A stretch of 64,000 nt of DNA from Pelotomaculum sp. PtaU1.Bin035 (GTDB taxonomy: Bacteria > Bacillota > Desulfotomaculia > Desulfotomaculales > Pelotomaculaceae): contig MVRN01000074.1 in NCBI GenBank assembly GCA_002067965.1, positions 1-64,000 of the forward strand, in the 5' to 3' direction. The position numbers were made by a program, and so were the translations under genes. Positions within the stretch are counted from its first letter, which is position 1. Each line of letters opens with the position of its first letter. The notes under the pieces are model-generated. The model was given only the letters and a program-made list of their open reading frames with translations, searched no databases and was not told the DNA's origin. Positions 8,430 through 18,147 of the stretch are shown in pieces.

Positions 8430-10442
8430 TTACATATGGGCAACCCTGTCCCCCAACTCGGAGAGCTTACTGTCATTGAACCGGTCGGTGGTACTTAAAT
8501 AACCGGTAATCCGGCGCACCCGCCTGATGTCGGCCGACCCGCAGCGCGGGCAGGCATACTCGTTGATTACCCCCAACAAGCTGCAGTTGGTGCAAAAGTC
8601 CACCGGGAAGTTTATGCCGCCGTAACCCATATCACTGTCACGCATATGCCTGATGATTACTTCCACTGCTTCCGGGTTATGCACCGGAGGTGAAGCCATC
8701 TCCACGTAACTGATGTGCCCGGCATTGCAGTACTTGTGATAGGGTCCTTCCAGTCTAATTTTCTCATAAGCGCTGATCGGCAAGTCTACTGGAATGTGGA
8801 ATGAATTTGTATAGTATTCCTTTGTAGTTACCCCCGGAATAAGCCCGAACTCCTTGCCGTCCAATTTGACAAACCGCCCCGAGAGCCCTTCCGCCGGAGT
8901 GGCAAGCAAGGTGTAATTCAGGTCATACTGATCCGCGGCCTCGTCAATCTTCGACCGCATGAATGCCACTATCTCCTGGCCAAGCGCCTGCGATTCTTCA
9001 TCCTCGCCATGATTTCGCCCGGTCAGCGCGGTCAGCGCCTCGGCCAGGCCAATAAAGCCCACAGACAAAGTGCCGTGTTTGATTGCCTCTTCAATAGGGT
9101 CGTCCGGCTTTAAGCCTTCCGAATCAAGGTACAGTTTCTGTCCCATGACAAATGGCATATCTTTTACCTTCAGCTTCGCCTGCACCCCGTAGCGGTGGTA
9201 AAGCTGCCGGATAGCGAGATCCAACACTTCGGAAAGCCTGCGGTAGAAATTTTCCAGGCTCCGCTCCGCTTTGATAGCTATCCGTGGCAGGTTGATGGTG
9301 TTGAAGGACAGGTTCCCCCTGCAGTCGGTAACCTCCGGTCCCCGCCGGTTGGCTATCACCCGGGTGCGGCAGCCCATATAGCTGACTTGGGCGCCATACT
9401 TGCTGTTAAAAGAAGAATCCATAAAGCTGAACGTAGGGTTCAGCCGCTTGCTGGCCACCTTAATAGCTAGTTTGAACAGGTCGTAATTGGGATCGCCGGG
9501 GTTAAAATTAATTCCCTCTTTAACCCTGAAGATGATGTTAGGGAAAATAGGGTTTTCACCTTTCCCAAGGCCGGTCTCGAAGGCCAGTAGGAGGTTTTTC
9601 ACCACGCGCCGGGAGGTCTCCGACGTTTCTGTGCCAACATTAATGGAGGAAAATGGTACCTGGGCTCCTGCCCTGCTATGCATGCTATTCAGGTTGTATA
9701 TCAAAGCCTCCATCGCCTGATAGGTTTCAAAATCCGAGGCGTCTTCCACGAATGGAGCAATATCCCGGTCGAAAAAAGCAAACGACTGGCCGCCGTGCAT
9801 GTCATTCTGAGAACTTTGAAGGATTATCGTAGCCAGGGCCGTTGCCGTCCCGAGGCGTTTGGGCGGGCGGATGTAACCATGCCCGGTATTAAACCCTTCG
9901 GTTAATAACTTATTTAAGGGGATTTGAAGACAAGTAAGCGTCTTCCCGTAAAAGTCGAGATCGTGTATATGAATGTCACCCCGCAAGTGGGCCAGAGACA
10001 TCTCCTCAGGGATCAGGCGGGTTAAGTAATACTTCCTGCTGGCCGCGCTGGCGATTTGGAGCATTTTGGCCGAAGGAGAGTTGCTGATGTTCGCGTTCTC
10101 CCGGTTGGTCTCCTCCAATATCTCCTCCACCGCATCCATCAAATCGCCCTTAGCCTCCCGCATGCGCGTGCGCCTGTCACGGTACAATATGTATGCTTTT
10201 GCAGTACGGGCGTGCCCAGCTTCAATTAAGACTTTCTCCACGATATCCTGAACGTCTTCCACCCCGAACGGTTTGCCATTGTATTGTTTTCTTAAGAGCT
10301 TTAAAACCTCAATGGTCAGTTCCATGGCAGTTTGACGGTCCTCTCCGCCCACCGCCCGCGCGGCTTTAAAGATAGCGTCCGTAATCTTGGTTTCGTCGAA
10401 CGGAACTTCCCGGCCATCGCGCTTCCGAATGGTTTTAAACAT
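8430..10442 (-). CDS. nrdD: Anaerobic (class III) ribonucleoside-triphosphate reductase
   Basis: 670-residue oxygen-sensitive enzyme that reduces ribonucleoside triphosphates to deoxy forms. The N-terminal ATP-cone (about 1-90, [16 protein letters not shown]) gives allosteric control. The catalytic barrel follows. The C-terminal zinc site uses CTNC (about 617-620) and CPRC (about 633-636). The glycyl-radical segment is [13 protein letters not shown], the Gly of TGY being the radical site. It overlaps nrdR by 8 bp. NrdR probably represses this operon when dATP is high, as in the family, although I found no convincing NrdR box upstream. Confidence 0.95.
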   Translation of the reverse strand: MFKTIRKRDGREVPFDETKITDAIFKAARAVGGEDRQTAMELTIEVLKLLRKQYNGKPFGVEDVQDIVEKVLIEAGHARTAKAYILYRDRRTRMREAKGDLMDAVEEILEETNRENANISNSPSAKMLQIASAASRKYYLTRLIPEEMSLAHLRGDIHIHDLDFYGKTLTCLQIPLNKLLTEGFNTGHGYIRPPKRLGTATALATIILQSSQNDMHGGQSFAFFDRDIAPFVEDASDFETYQAMEALIYNLNSMHSRAGAQVPFSSINVGTETSETSRRVVKNLLLAFETGLGKGENPIFPNIIFRVKEGINFNPGDPNYDLFKLAIKVASKRLNPTFSFMDSSFNSKYGAQVSYMGCRTRVIANRRGPEVTDCRGNLSFNTINLPRIAIKAERSLENFYRRLSEVLDLAIRQLYHRYGVQAKLKVKDMPFVMGQKLYLDSEGLKPDDPIEEAIKHGTLSVGFIGLAEALTALTGRNHGEDEESQALGQEIVAFMRSKIDEAADQYDLNYTLLATPAEGLSGRFVKLDGKEFGLIPGVTTKEYYTNSFHIPVDLPISAYEKIRLEGPYHKYCNAGHISYVEMASPPVHNPEAVEVIIRHMRDSDMGYGGINFPVDFCTNCSLLGVINEYACPRCGSADIRRVRRITGYLSTTDRFNDSKLSELGDRVAHM

Positions 10443-10926
10443 AGTTTCCAGGTCCCCCTTTTAAGCTGTTACCGTCCTTTTTAAGAAGGTTTTTTAATTC
10501 CTCCATGAAGCTTTCGGCATCCCTGAATTCACGGTAGACTGAGGCAAAACGCACATAGGCCACTTCGTCAATACTGCGTAAACTGTCCATCACCAGTTCT
10601 CCGATATAGGAACTCTTTGTTTCCGGCTCCATGGTGTTGCGCAGATCTTTTTCAATACTCTCGACAACCGCTTCAAGCTTTCCTATAGAAACCGGCCGCT
10701 TCTGGCAGGCTTTGATTAAACCTTGCAGCAGTTTCCGCCGGTCAAAAGTTTCCCTGCGGCCGTCCTTTTTTACCACCACAAGAGGGAGCTCATCCACCTT
10801 TTCATAGGTGGTAAAGCGCTTCCCGCAACCGCCACATTCCCTGCGCCGCCGGATTGAATGCCCCTCTACGGTAGGCCGGGAATCAAGCACCCTGCTGTCA
10901 GATAATCCACAAAAGGGACATCTCAT
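10435..10926 (-). CDS. nrdR: Transcriptional repressor NrdR
   Basis: 163-residue repressor of ribonucleotide reductase genes. The N-terminal zinc ribbon is MRCPFC...CGGCGKRF (Cys3, Cys6, Cys31, Cys34). An ATP-cone at about 49-140 senses ATP/dATP. The ATG at 10926 is used because the protein then begins with the canonical MRCPFCG and GAGGTG lies 9 nt upstream; an open frame 16 codons longer has no family support. It is the first gene of the nrdR-nrdD unit, overlapping nrdD by 8 bp. Confidence 0.93.
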   Translation of the reverse strand: MRCPFCGLSDSRVLDSRPTVEGHSIRRRRECGGCGKRFTTYEKVDELPLVVVKKDGRRETFDRRKLLQGLIKACQKRPVSIGKLEAVVESIEKDLRNTMEPETKSSYIGELVMDSLRSIDEVAYVRFASVYREFRDAESFMEELKNLLKKDGNSLKGGPGNYV

Positions 10927-11288
10927 TCCTCTCAACACCTCACACTTACCATACCTGCCCGTGATAAGAATCATCTGTTCATAAGTACTCGGTCAACCCA
11001 TCCACAGGATGTAGTATGGCAATCTCTAGTATTATACAATATCTTGAGAAAGAAAACCAAAACCCCGTACTCCTGATAAAACAAAATGAGAGGCATAAAC
11101 CTCTCTCTTACGTTGACATAGTAATATTTTCACATTAATGACTTATTATAAACAAAAATAATCCAACTTACTCAGCCACCAGGCAAAGGATACCTGCCGG
11201 AAAATATGAAAGTCTGCTTGCTTTCCCGGTTCCAATGAAATCATATGTAAAAAGTCTTACCCATTGTTGCAATGATATCCTAAACCGT
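10927..11288. other. Intergenic region between nrdR and ylmC
   Basis: About 360 bp with no gene. It holds the ylmC terminator (11077-11105) and a possible nrdR promoter: TATAAT on the minus strand at 11036-11031, with TTGGTT 18 nt upstream (11060-11055). A TTGACA on the plus strand at 11113-11118 has no matching -10 and faces no plus-strand gene. Confidence 0.4.
11077..11105 (-). terminator. Terminator of ylmC
   Basis: GAGAGG/CCTCTC (11088-11093 with 11100-11105) with a 6-nt loop. On the minus strand it is followed by ATTTTGTTTTAT. It lies about 180 bp after the ylmC stop codon. Confidence 0.6.
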
Positions 11289-11558
11289 TTACTTAATGAT
11301 GTTAAACAAGTTGTCAACATTATTTACCTCCACCAGAATGACATCCATCCCGATTTTTTTTATCTTATGCCATGGTACTATAATTTCCTCTTCTTTCCCG
11401 AGAAAACTAAAAAATCTACCCCCATTCATACCGGGCAGGATAATGGCATCAATCTTGCCTTCCTCCAGGTTGATGTCGATATCTTTAATCATGCCGAGCC
11501 GCCGCCCATCCACAATATTTATTATCTCCCGCATCCGCAAGTCAGAGATTTTTATCAT
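11289..11558 (-). CDS. ylmC: YlmC/YmxH-family sporulation-associated PRC-barrel protein
   Basis: 89-residue single PRC-barrel domain (MIKISDLRMREIINI... to the C terminus). Members occur next to sigE/sigG in nearly all spore formers and are annotated as sporulation proteins; the biochemical role is unknown. The ATG at 11558 has GGAGGTG 6-7 nt upstream and gives the family N terminus; the frame is open for 17 further codons but runs into the tandem repeat. It is separated from sigG by a terminator, so it has its own promoter in the intervening 140 bp. Confidence 0.8.
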   Translation of the reverse strand: MIKISDLRMREIINIVDGRRLGMIKDIDINLEEGKIDAIILPGMNGGRFFSFLGKEEEIIVPWHKIKKIGMDVILVEVNNVDNLFNIIK

Positions 11559-11585
11559 ACGGACACCTCCCCTTACATTTATATG

Positions 11586-11635
11586 AATAAGTGTCCTTAC
11601 TCTGACCAAAAATAAGTGTCCTTACTCTAACCAAA
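11586..11635. repeat. Two tandem copies of a 25-bp repeat
   Basis: Units 11586-11610 and 11611-11635 differ by one base (G/A). Each contains AATAAGTGTCCTTACTCT. They lie directly upstream of ylmC, where a promoter or operator is expected. A related core (AATAGTGTCCTTA) occurs at 44071-44083. Confidence 0.7.
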
Positions 11636-11664
11636 AATTTCAGGCGGCTCAAAATAGCCGCCTG
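11633..11664 (-). terminator. Terminator of sigG
   Basis: CAGGCGGCT (11641-11649) and AGCCGCCTG (11656-11664) form a perfect 9-bp stem. On the minus strand it is followed by AAATTTTT. Confidence 0.75.
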
Positions 11665-11699
11665 TAAATAAACACCCTGATAAATATATCCGGCCTGCT

Positions 11700-12473
11700 T
11701 CATATATATTTGCGCATGTGGCTCAGCGCCGCCTTTTCCAACCGCGATACCTGCGCCTGAGATATACCGATTTCCTCTGCCACTTCCATCTGAGTCTTTC
11801 CTTCGTAAAACCTTAAGGTGAGAATTAATTTTTCCCGTTTGCTCAATTTTCTAAGAGCATCCCGTATCGCTATATCTTCAAGCCAGTTCTGGTCCATATT
11901 TTTTTCATCCCGTATCTGATCCATCACGAAAATGGTGTCGCCGCCGTCATGATAGATTGGTTCAAAAAGAGATACCGGCTCCTGGATAGCATCAAGCGCG
12001 AAAACGATCTCCTCCCTGGGCATCTTTAATTCGCCGGCAATTTCGTTGATTGAAGGCTCCCGGGAGTACTTGTTAACCAAAGTATCCCGCACCTGAAGAG
12101 CCTTGTAGGCCACGTCCCGCAGGGAACGGCTGACCCTGATTGGGTTGTTGTCCCGTAAGTAGCGACGGATTTCACCAATGATCATCGGTACGGCGTATGT
12201 AGAAAACTTTACATTCTGAGATAGATCGAAGTTATCAATAGCCTTCATCAGGCCAATGCAGCCCACTTGAAATAAATCGTCAACATACTCTCCCCTGTTG
12301 TTAAAACGCTGGATAACGCTAAGCACCAACCGGAGGTTTCCGTTTATTAACTGAGTCCGGGCTGAAGTCTCGCCTTTATGCATGGACTCAAACAATGCTC
12401 GCATCTGACTTCCTGTCAGTACCGGGAGTTTTGATGTATTGACACCGCAGATCTCAACCTTATTTACTAGCAT
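11700..12473 (-). CDS. sigG: RNA polymerase sigma-G factor (late forespore)
   Basis: 257 residues. It directs late forespore transcription after engulfment. The N-terminal segment (about 1-30, with MLVNKVEICGVNTSKLPVLT) is the SigG-specific part that contacts anti-sigma factors. Region 2 (about 45-115) has DLFQVGCIGLMKAIDNFD. Region 3 follows, and region 4 has the helix-turn-helix EEIGISQAQVSRLEK (about 232-246). GGGAGG precedes the ATG. As in Bacillus it follows spoIIGA-sigE. The 160-bp gap before it should hold its own sigma-F/G promoter, but I could not pick one with confidence. Confidence 0.94.
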   Translation of the reverse strand: MLVNKVEICGVNTSKLPVLTGSQMRALFESMHKGETSARTQLINGNLRLVLSVIQRFNNRGEYVDDLFQVGCIGLMKAIDNFDLSQNVKFSTYAVPMIIGEIRRYLRDNNPIRVSRSLRDVAYKALQVRDTLVNKYSREPSINEIAGELKMPREEIVFALDAIQEPVSLFEPIYHDGGDTIFVMDQIRDEKNMDQNWLEDIAIRDALRKLSKREKLILTLRFYEGKTQMEVAEEIGISQAQVSRLEKAALSHMRKYI

Positions 12474-12633
12474 GGATAGCCTCCCATTTCTTTCCAGGCT
12501 TAAGGTTCGTGAACGGATTTACCTAATCATCATAAAACAAAATAATTACCGGAACAATTAAATCTGTGTACATTATTTCCATAGCCGGATTGAATTATAC
12601 ATGGGTATTCCGTAAGCTCATTTACCTTTTCAA

Positions 12634-13359
12634 TCATTCCATGCGGTGAATTTCCTTTTTTAGCCTTCTAATAATCCTTTTCTCCAGCCTGGAAATATAA
12701 GATTGAGATATACCCAATAAATCGGCTACCTCTTTTTGGGTTTTTTCTATTCCATTAATTAACCCAAAGCGCAGTTCCATGATCTTGCGTTCCCGGCCGG
12801 AAAGTTTCTGAAGAGCCAGGTAGAGGAGCTTTTTATCTACCTCGTCCTCTATATATTTATAGATAATATCGTTCTCTGTGCCCAGGACATCCGACAGCAA
12901 CAACTCGTTACCGTCCCAGTCAATGTTCAGCGGTTCATCGAAGGAAACTTCGGTGCGGGTCTTATTATTTCTCCTCAGGTACATCAATATCTCATTTTCA
13001 ATACAACGGGACGCATATGTGGCCAGTTTAATTTTTTTTGCCGGATCAAATGTGTTTACAGCTTTGATTAGGCCGATAGTTCCTATGGAAACCAGGTCCT
13101 CAATACCAACCCCTGTATTTTCAAATTTGCGCGCGATATAGACTACCAGCCGCAGGTTCCTTTCGATCAGAATACTCCTTACAGCCCCGTCTCCCGATTC
13201 CAGCCGGCTGATCAGGAAGGACTCTTCATCAGTGCTCAGTGGCGGTGGCAAAGCCTCACTGCTCCCAACGTAAAATATCCCGGGCCGGTAGCCGATCCGG
13301 ATCAGGAAGCGTAATGCCATCAGGTGAAGGCTCCATTTTATACGCCAAATCTCCTTCAA
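12634..13359 (-). CDS. sigE: RNA polymerase sigma-E factor (early mother cell)
   Basis: 241 residues. It is made as inactive pro-sigma-E and cleaved by SpoIIGA. The hydrophobic pro-sequence covers about 1-30 and ends near [12 protein letters not shown], matching Bacillus SigE. Region 2 has [18 protein letters not shown], and region 4 has [17 protein letters not shown]. The likely start is TTG at 13359, with AGGATG about 9 nt before; no ATG in frame gives a full pro-sequence. spoIIGA ends 36 bp upstream, so the protease and its substrate are co-expressed. The mature part is typical. Confidence 0.93.
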   Translation of the reverse strand: MKEIWRIKWSLHLMALRFLIRIGYRPGIFYVGSSEALPPPLSTDEESFLISRLESGDGAVRSILIERNLRLVVYIARKFENTGVGIEDLVSIGTIGLIKAVNTFDPAKKIKLATYASRCIENEILMYLRRNNKTRTEVSFDEPLNIDWDGNELLLSDVLGTENDIIYKYIEDEVDKKLLYLALQKLSGRERKIMELRFGLINGIEKTQKEVADLLGISQSYISRLEKRIIRRLKKEIHRME

Positions 13360-13395
13360 GGGCAGATCATCCTATTCAAAATATTTGTTTATTTT

Positions 13396-14310
13396 TCATG
13401 TTATCTCCAAGAGGCGCGGGTGCATTAAAGCGTGATACGAATCATGAATGTCCATTTTTTTATGGTAGATCGCAATAATGACTTCTTTTACCTGTGCTGG
13501 TTGCCCTTGGCGCATGACCGATACTTCGTCCGGGCGAAATCCCACCATCAGCCCGCCGGTAAGGCCCAGGGAGTTAAATGGGATCACGCTGAAACGCGAT
13601 CTCCACGGATTTTCACCCAAGCAGCTGAGAATGTGCCACACGTCAGGTTCTCCGTCCCTTTCAAATAAAGCCCGCACATCTCCAGGCAAGATGGGCTTTA
13701 GAACATCGTATTCCACCACAATCACCGCTCGTTTTGTCATGGGATCTTCTAACTGATTGCCGGTGTCGAGAAGAGCGTCTACCTCAACCTGCACTCCCTG
13801 TAACTTTATTAATAGAACCAATTTAAAAAGATTTTCCAAAATACGCCTCTGAAAAAGGGTGCTTATAGCCTGGCAAACAGCCCCAAAAGCGGCAAGCCCC
13901 AGTAACAGGCCTGGCCAAAAGTATTCAGACACTACCCAACCGGTACCGTTAAAACCGGAAACCCGGCCAGGCTGAATAAAAAATACCATGCCAAAAATCA
14001 ACCCACCGAGGACGAAGGATGTCAAATAAAAATAGCCCAGACATGCAAGAAATTTTTTTATCGGAAGTGGCGCAAAGGTAACCGCGATAATTAACACAGA
14101 AGCAGCCGTCTTTACCCATACGGAAAATAAAAAGTCATTTCCGGGGATAAACAAAGCCAATGAATAAGCAGCTCCCAACGCCGCACCGGTGGCCACGCGG
14201 ACTTTACCGGCCGGAGTCCGGCCCAGTTTAGCCGCAGCCCACAGGATAACGTAGTTCATAATTAAGTTGCCGATAAAAACCTGGTCGAGATAAATAGTAA
14301 AAACCACCAT
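13396..14310 (-). CDS. spoIIGA: Sporulation sigma-E factor processing peptidase SpoIIGA
   Basis: 304-residue membrane-bound aspartic protease that activates pro-sigma-E in the mother cell. Five hydrophobic segments fill about residues 1-155. The C-terminal protease domain (about 165-304) has the catalytic motif DALLDTGNQLEDP; the Asp of DTGN is catalytic and the enzyme works as a dimer. The start is ATG at 14310 behind AGGGG. It lies between selD and sigE. Its activity depends on the forespore signal SpoIIR, which is not encoded here. Confidence 0.9.
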   Translation of the reverse strand: MVVFTIYLDQVFIGNLIMNYVILWAAAKLGRTPAGKVRVATGAALGAAYSLALFIPGNDFLFSVWVKTAASVLIIAVTFAPLPIKKFLACLGYFYLTSFVLGGLIFGMVFFIQPGRVSGFNGTGWVVSEYFWPGLLLGLAAFGAVCQAISTLFQRRILENLFKLVLLIKLQGVQVEVDALLDTGNQLEDPMTKRAVIVVEYDVLKPILPGDVRALFERDGEPDVWHILSCLGENPWRSRFSVIPFNSLGLTGGLMVGFRPDEVSVMRQGQPAQVKEVIIAIYHKKMDIHDSYHALMHPRLLEIT

Positions 14311-14406
14311 AGCCCGACCCCTAACTTGCGGCTGAGAAAATAAAAGGTGTTAATACCAGTATATTACTAGCAATAGTCCATTATGACAGGTCAGTAAAAT
14401 GATAAC

Positions 14407-14437
14407 AGCCCTGGTCTTATTATACATCGCCAGGGCT
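14407..14437 (-). terminator. Hairpin after selD
   Basis: AGCCCTGG (14407-14414) and CCAGGGCT (14430-14437) form an 8-bp stem with a 15-nt loop, in the gap between selD and spoIIGA. The following minus-strand sequence GTTATCATTTTAC is only weakly T-rich. Confidence 0.45.
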
Positions 14438-14483
14438 TAAGAATTTGTCGGGTCTTGACCAGAACGGTATATTTTTCCAAACA

Positions 14484-15530
14484 TTATCTTACAAAAATAA
14501 ACGGGGTTGCTGATTGTACAATTTCTCCAATTTTAGCGCCAGTCACTCCTGCCGCCAATAAAAGATTAATAACGCCCTCCGCCTTATCTCCGGGTACAGC
14601 CATCAAAAGGCCGCCTGAAGTCTGAGGATCAGCCAAAATAAGCTTGTCAACATCTTCAATACCGTCTTCCCATTTCAATTTCTCATTCAGATACTGTAAA
14701 TTGCGGTAAGCGCCTGCGGGAACCATACCCAGGGAAGCAAGGGTCCGGGCCTGCTTTAATACTGGTATATTCCGCAGCCAAAGGCTTGCTCCCACACCAC
14801 TGGCAACCACCATTTCGTATAGATGGCCCAGCAATCCAAACCCGGTCACATCTGTACAGGCATCCACACCCGATTCAATCATAATCCGGGCAGCTTGGCC
14901 GTTGAGGGTTGACATCAGCTCAACCGCCTCGTGATATACGGAATCATCCGCCATGTCACCCTTAATTGCCGTCGTAATAATGCCTATCCCAAGTGGTTTG
15001 GTTAGAATCAAGGCATCACCCGGCTGTGCCCCGGCATTAGTGACAACGCATCCGGGGTGAACCAGACCTGTCACAGCAAGCCCGTACTTAGGCTCATTGT
15101 CCTCGATGGTGTGACCGCCTACTAAAAGCGCCCCCGCTTCCTTTACTTTGCAGGCTCCACCTTTTAAGATTTCTACCAGGATTTCCATCGGTAAAACCTT
15201 AGCTGGAAAACCAATAATATTTAGCGCTATCAATGGTTTTGCACCCATAGCGTAGATGTCGCTCAAGGCATTTGCAGCTGTAATCAGGCCAAAGGTGTAT
15301 GGATCGTCGACCACTGGAGTAACATAGTCTACTGTTTGTACTATCGCCGTATCATCAGTAAGACGATAAACGGCCGCATCGTCACTTGTGGAGGAACCGA
15401 TTATAAGGTCCGGATCTACTACGGGATCCAACTGGCGCAGCACCAGCGCCAAGTCCTGAGGACTTATTTTGGCCGCTCACCCGGCACAACTGACCATCTG
15501 GGTAAGACGATACTTCTTTTCCCGGTCCAT
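14484..15530 (-). CDS. selD: Selenide, water dikinase (selenoprotein SelD)
   Basis: Makes selenophosphate from selenide and ATP, the selenium donor for selenocysteine and selenouridine. Read from ATG 15530 (AGGAGGG upstream) the frame is 348 residues, the family length, with an in-frame TGA at codon 18 (15477-15479). The context SCAG-U-AAK matches the catalytic Cys/Sec-x-x-Lys motif of SelD, so the TGA reads as selenocysteine. A hairpin directly 3' fits a bacterial SECIS. A conventional call would start at Val/Met of codon 27 and lose the active site. Glycine-rich ATP motifs and DPQTSGG are present. It implies selA, selB and tRNA-Sec elsewhere in the genome. Confidence 0.93.
15448..15479 (-). 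promoter_or_regulatory. Candidate SECIS element of selD
   Basis: Starting at the UGA (15479-15477) the minus strand reads GCGGCC, then AAGTCC (15465-15460), loop TCA, GGACTT (15456-15451), then GGC. The 6-bp hairpin is extended across a bulge by GCC (15473-15471) pairing with GGC (15450-15448). The position a few nucleotides after UGA is as in bacterial SECIS elements read by SelB. Confidence 0.7.
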
Positions 15531-15613
15531 CGTTTTCCCTCCTTTCCTTAATACCGCTTGAAATTTGTTAATGTATATTTTTCACCCCTTGCAGGCAAAA
15601 ATCCTCTCCAAAT

Positions 15614-15635
15614 AAAAAAGTAGGGTTTTCCTACT
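15614..15635 (-). terminator. Terminator between ftsZ and selD
   Basis: AGTAGG (15619-15624) pairs with CCTACT (15630-15635). On the minus strand the hairpin ends in TTTTTTATTT. It should end the dcw transcript and make selD an independent unit. Confidence 0.65.
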
Positions 15636-15672
15636 CGACTCAAGGGCGTGAACTAATTGTGATGCCGTTATT

Positions 15673-15703
15673 TTCGCACCCCCACCTTTGAAGGGGGTGC
15701 GAA
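15673..15703 (-). repeat. Strong inverted repeat after ftsZ
   Basis: TTCGCACCCCC (15673-15683) and its complement (15693-15703) form an 11-bp stem three bases after the ftsZ stop. No T-run follows; it may stabilise the ftsZ mRNA end or assist the terminator 40 bp further on. Confidence 0.6.
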
Positions 15704-15706
15704 TTA

Positions 15707-16756
15707 TCACCGCCGACGTAGAAAAGCAGGAATATCAAGGTCGTCATTCTGGGAAAATGGCTTGATTTCCAGTTCACTCTTCATACGCTCTTTTCTTTGG
15801 CCTTTCTGGTCAAATCCGGTAGCGATAACAGTCACTCTTATTTCTTCTTCCATATGGTCATCAATAACGGCGCCAAAGATGATGTTGGCTTCAGGATCGG
15901 CAGCCTGTGCGATGATTTCAGCCGCTTCGTTCACCTCAAACAGACCGAGTGAAGCGCCGCCGGTAATATTCAAAAGAACGCCCCTGGCCCCCTCAATAGA
16001 GGTTTCCAGAAGCGGGCTGGAAATAGCGGTACGGGCGGCCTCAGTGGCTCTATTATCGCCGCTGGCGCTTCCAATTCCCATCAACGCCGATCCGGTTTCC
16101 TTCATGATTGTCTTGACATCGGCAAAATCCAAGTTAATCAAACCGGGAACAGCGATTAAATCCGATATACCCTGGACACCCTGACGCAGCACATCGTCTG
16201 CAATCCGGAAAGCCTCAACGATGGATGTATGTTTCTCGATCACTTGTAAAAGCCGGTCATTTGGGATGGTAATCAGTGTATCCACCTTGGTCTTCAAAGT
16301 TTCAATACCGCCCTCTGCCTGATTGGCCCGCTTGCGTCCTTCAAAAGTAAACGGCTTGGTTACAACCCCGACGGTAAGGGCTCCCAATTCCTTTGCCACC
16401 TCCGCGACAATGGGAGCAGCTCCGGTTCCCGTCCCGCCTCCCATTCCGCATGTGACAAAAACCATGTCCGATCCTTTTAGCACCTGGATTATTTCATCGC
16501 GACTTTCCTCGGCCGCTTTCTGCCCAATCTCTGGATTACCACCCGAACCAAGTCCCTTAGTTAATTTTGTGCCTATTTGAATTTTATGGTTGGCTTGTGC
16601 CAGGTGAAGAGCTTGGGCATCAGTGTTAACTGCAATAAACTCCACCCCCTTGAGCCCGGCGCTGATCATCCGGTTTACCGCGTTGTTGCCTCCACCCCCG
16701 ACCCCGATAACCTTTATATTAGCAAACTGGTCAATGTCGAGCTCAAAGTCAAGCAT
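15707..16756 (-). CDS. ftsZ: Cell division protein FtsZ
   Basis: 349-residue tubulin-like GTPase that forms the cytokinetic Z ring. The GTP-binding motif is [10 protein letters not shown] (about 105-114), the T7-loop aspartate is in the segment ending [11 protein letters not shown], and the C-terminal tail ends [11 protein letters not shown]. The core-tail linker is short. GAGGAGG lies 8 nt before the ATG. It follows ftsA by 103 bp. The tail's DIPAFLRRR is the usual docking peptide for FtsA and SepF. Confidence 0.97.
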   Translation of the reverse strand: MLDFELDIDQFANIKVIGVGGGGNNAVNRMISAGLKGVEFIAVNTDAQALHLAQANHKIQIGTKLTKGLGSGGNPEIGQKAAEESRDEIIQVLKGSDMVFVTCGMGGGTGTGAAPIVAEVAKELGALTVGVVTKPFTFEGRKRANQAEGGIETLKTKVDTLITIPNDRLLQVIEKHTSIVEAFRIADDVLRQGVQGISDLIAVPGLINLDFADVKTIMKETGSALMGIGSASGDNRATEAARTAISSPLLETSIEGARGVLLNITGGASLGLFEVNEAAEIIAQAADPEANIIFGAVIDDHMEEEIRVTVIATGFDQKGQRKERMKSELEIKPFSQNDDLDIPAFLRRR

Positions 16757-16859
16757 GAATTATCCTCCTCTGTAATTTATACCACCTGTAACATCTTGCT
16801 TATGCTCACGGTCATTAAAGATTTCTTATTGAGGCAATAGTATTCCTTCTTATATCTAG

Positions 16860-18056
16860 TTAATTGTTATAAATATTATTATCGTGTTTCAACTTATTCT
16901 GGAACCAGCCAAACACCCGATCCATAACGCCACCGTATGCTTTTCCTCCAACACACCGTGCGCTACCGTACTTTACCAGGCCAAAAGCATTGACGTAACG
17001 AGGACCTAAATCCCGCCCCACATCTTTCAGCGACCCCACCCTCACCTTAAGCCGCAGGATGTTTTCAGAAAGTGGAAGAAGCCCGTCCAATTGGGCTACA
17101 CCGCCGTAAAGAACGGCCCCTCCGGGCAACTCTCCAGGGTAGTTAAATTCCTCTACCACACCGGCGACCATTTCAAGAATTTCCTGCATCCGGGCTTCAA
17201 TTATGGAACTTACAATATCATTAGGCACTTTTCTAGCTACTTTTCCATCGGCCCCGGCAATTTCAACGTACCCTTCCCCGTCTTTACCATCATTATGGTA
17301 TTTTTTCAAGATTTCCCCTGCATCGGCCATGGAGGTACGTAGTCCTATGGCTAAATCGCCGGCAAGGTGCTCGCCTCCCACCGCCAGGATCGCGGTCTCC
17401 CGGATCAAATCCCTCTCAAAAATACTTACTGTCGTCGCGGCGTACCCCATATCTACGAGTAATGTCCCAAACTCCCTCTCAGCCCGGCTCAATAGCGCTT
17501 CGGCAGCCGCCAGGGGACTATATACTATATCTTGCACCACCAAGCCGGCCAACCGGGCACTCTCGATGATATTTTCAATATTGCGGTTTACGGTGGTAAT
17601 TACCCGCGCCTCCGGCTCAAGCCCCGGTTTTAAAAAATTTAAAATATTATTGGGAGGAATGGCAACTAAAATTTTTTCATCTGCATGTATTTCAGTCGCA
17701 ATGATTTCACCGTATCGGCGCCGGCCCACGGCGCTGTTTCCTTTATTGGCACCTGCATGGTTTCCGGCCGCTAAAGCTATGTGGCAATCTTTTATTGATA
17801 TACTTGTGCCATTATAACTCACATAAACGGCGGTTGCCTTTACGTTTGCCATTTTCTCAGCTCTTTCCAGCGCCTGCCTGATAGACACTGCCGCTGAATT
17901 GATATCGGTTATAGATCCCCTTTGCATGCCTGAGGTGAGACTTTCTCCAACCCCGATTACCCGCACGGAACCTTTATTCACCAGCGCAATAATTACCGCT
18001 GCTTTAGAAGTGCCTAAATCAAGACCGACCAGCACAGCAGGGTGTCTTTTGGCCAA
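16860..18056 (-). CDS. ftsA: Cell division protein FtsA
   Basis: 398-residue actin-like ATPase that tethers FtsZ to the membrane. ATP-site motifs are GLDLGTSKAAV (near the N terminus), LVDMGYAATTVSIF and GGVAQLDGL. The C-terminal end (about 380-395, DRVFGWFQNKLKHD) is a likely amphipathic membrane helix. The start is set at TTG 18056, six bases after GGAGGTG; the GTG at 18065 lies inside that Shine-Dalgarno sequence and cannot use it. It belongs to the block ftsQ-DUF881-DUF881-sbp-ftsA-ftsZ. Confidence 0.93.
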   Translation of the reverse strand: MAKRHPAVLVGLDLGTSKAAVIIALVNKGSVRVIGVGESLTSGMQRGSITDINSAAVSIRQALERAEKMANVKATAVYVSYNGTSISIKDCHIALAAGNHAGANKGNSAVGRRRYGEIIATEIHADEKILVAIPPNNILNFLKPGLEPEARVITTVNRNIENIIESARLAGLVVQDIVYSPLAAAEALLSRAEREFGTLLVDMGYAATTVSIFERDLIRETAILAVGGEHLAGDLAIGLRTSMADAGEILKKYHNDGKDGEGYVEIAGADGKVARKVPNDIVSSIIEARMQEILEMVAGVVEEFNYPGELPGGAVLYGGVAQLDGLLPLSENILRLKVRVGSLKDVGRDLGPRYVNAFGLVKYGSARCVGGKAYGGVMDRVFGWFQNKLKHDNNIYNN

Positions 18057-18147
18057 CTCCGGCACCTCCCGGGCATACTTAACCTGTTAATTTATCTTAC
18101 ACAATAGGAATTCCACACAAAAAACAATTTTCCTTTTTTTTGTTAAA

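Noticed and set aside
10927-11060. NrdR box upstream of nrdR
   Set aside because: A pseudo-palindrome around 11001-11020 (CCACAGGAT...GTAGTATGG) has poor symmetry and does not match the NrdR box consensus well.
12474-12633. Sigma-F/G promoter for sigG
   Set aside because: GGAATA with CCGGCTA at 17 nt spacing is too weak a match to the consensus to report as a feature.
14484-15452. 322-residue SelD start at 15452
   Set aside because: It removes the catalytic Sec/Lys segment; the upstream frame through UGA with SECIS-like hairpin gives the correct family length.
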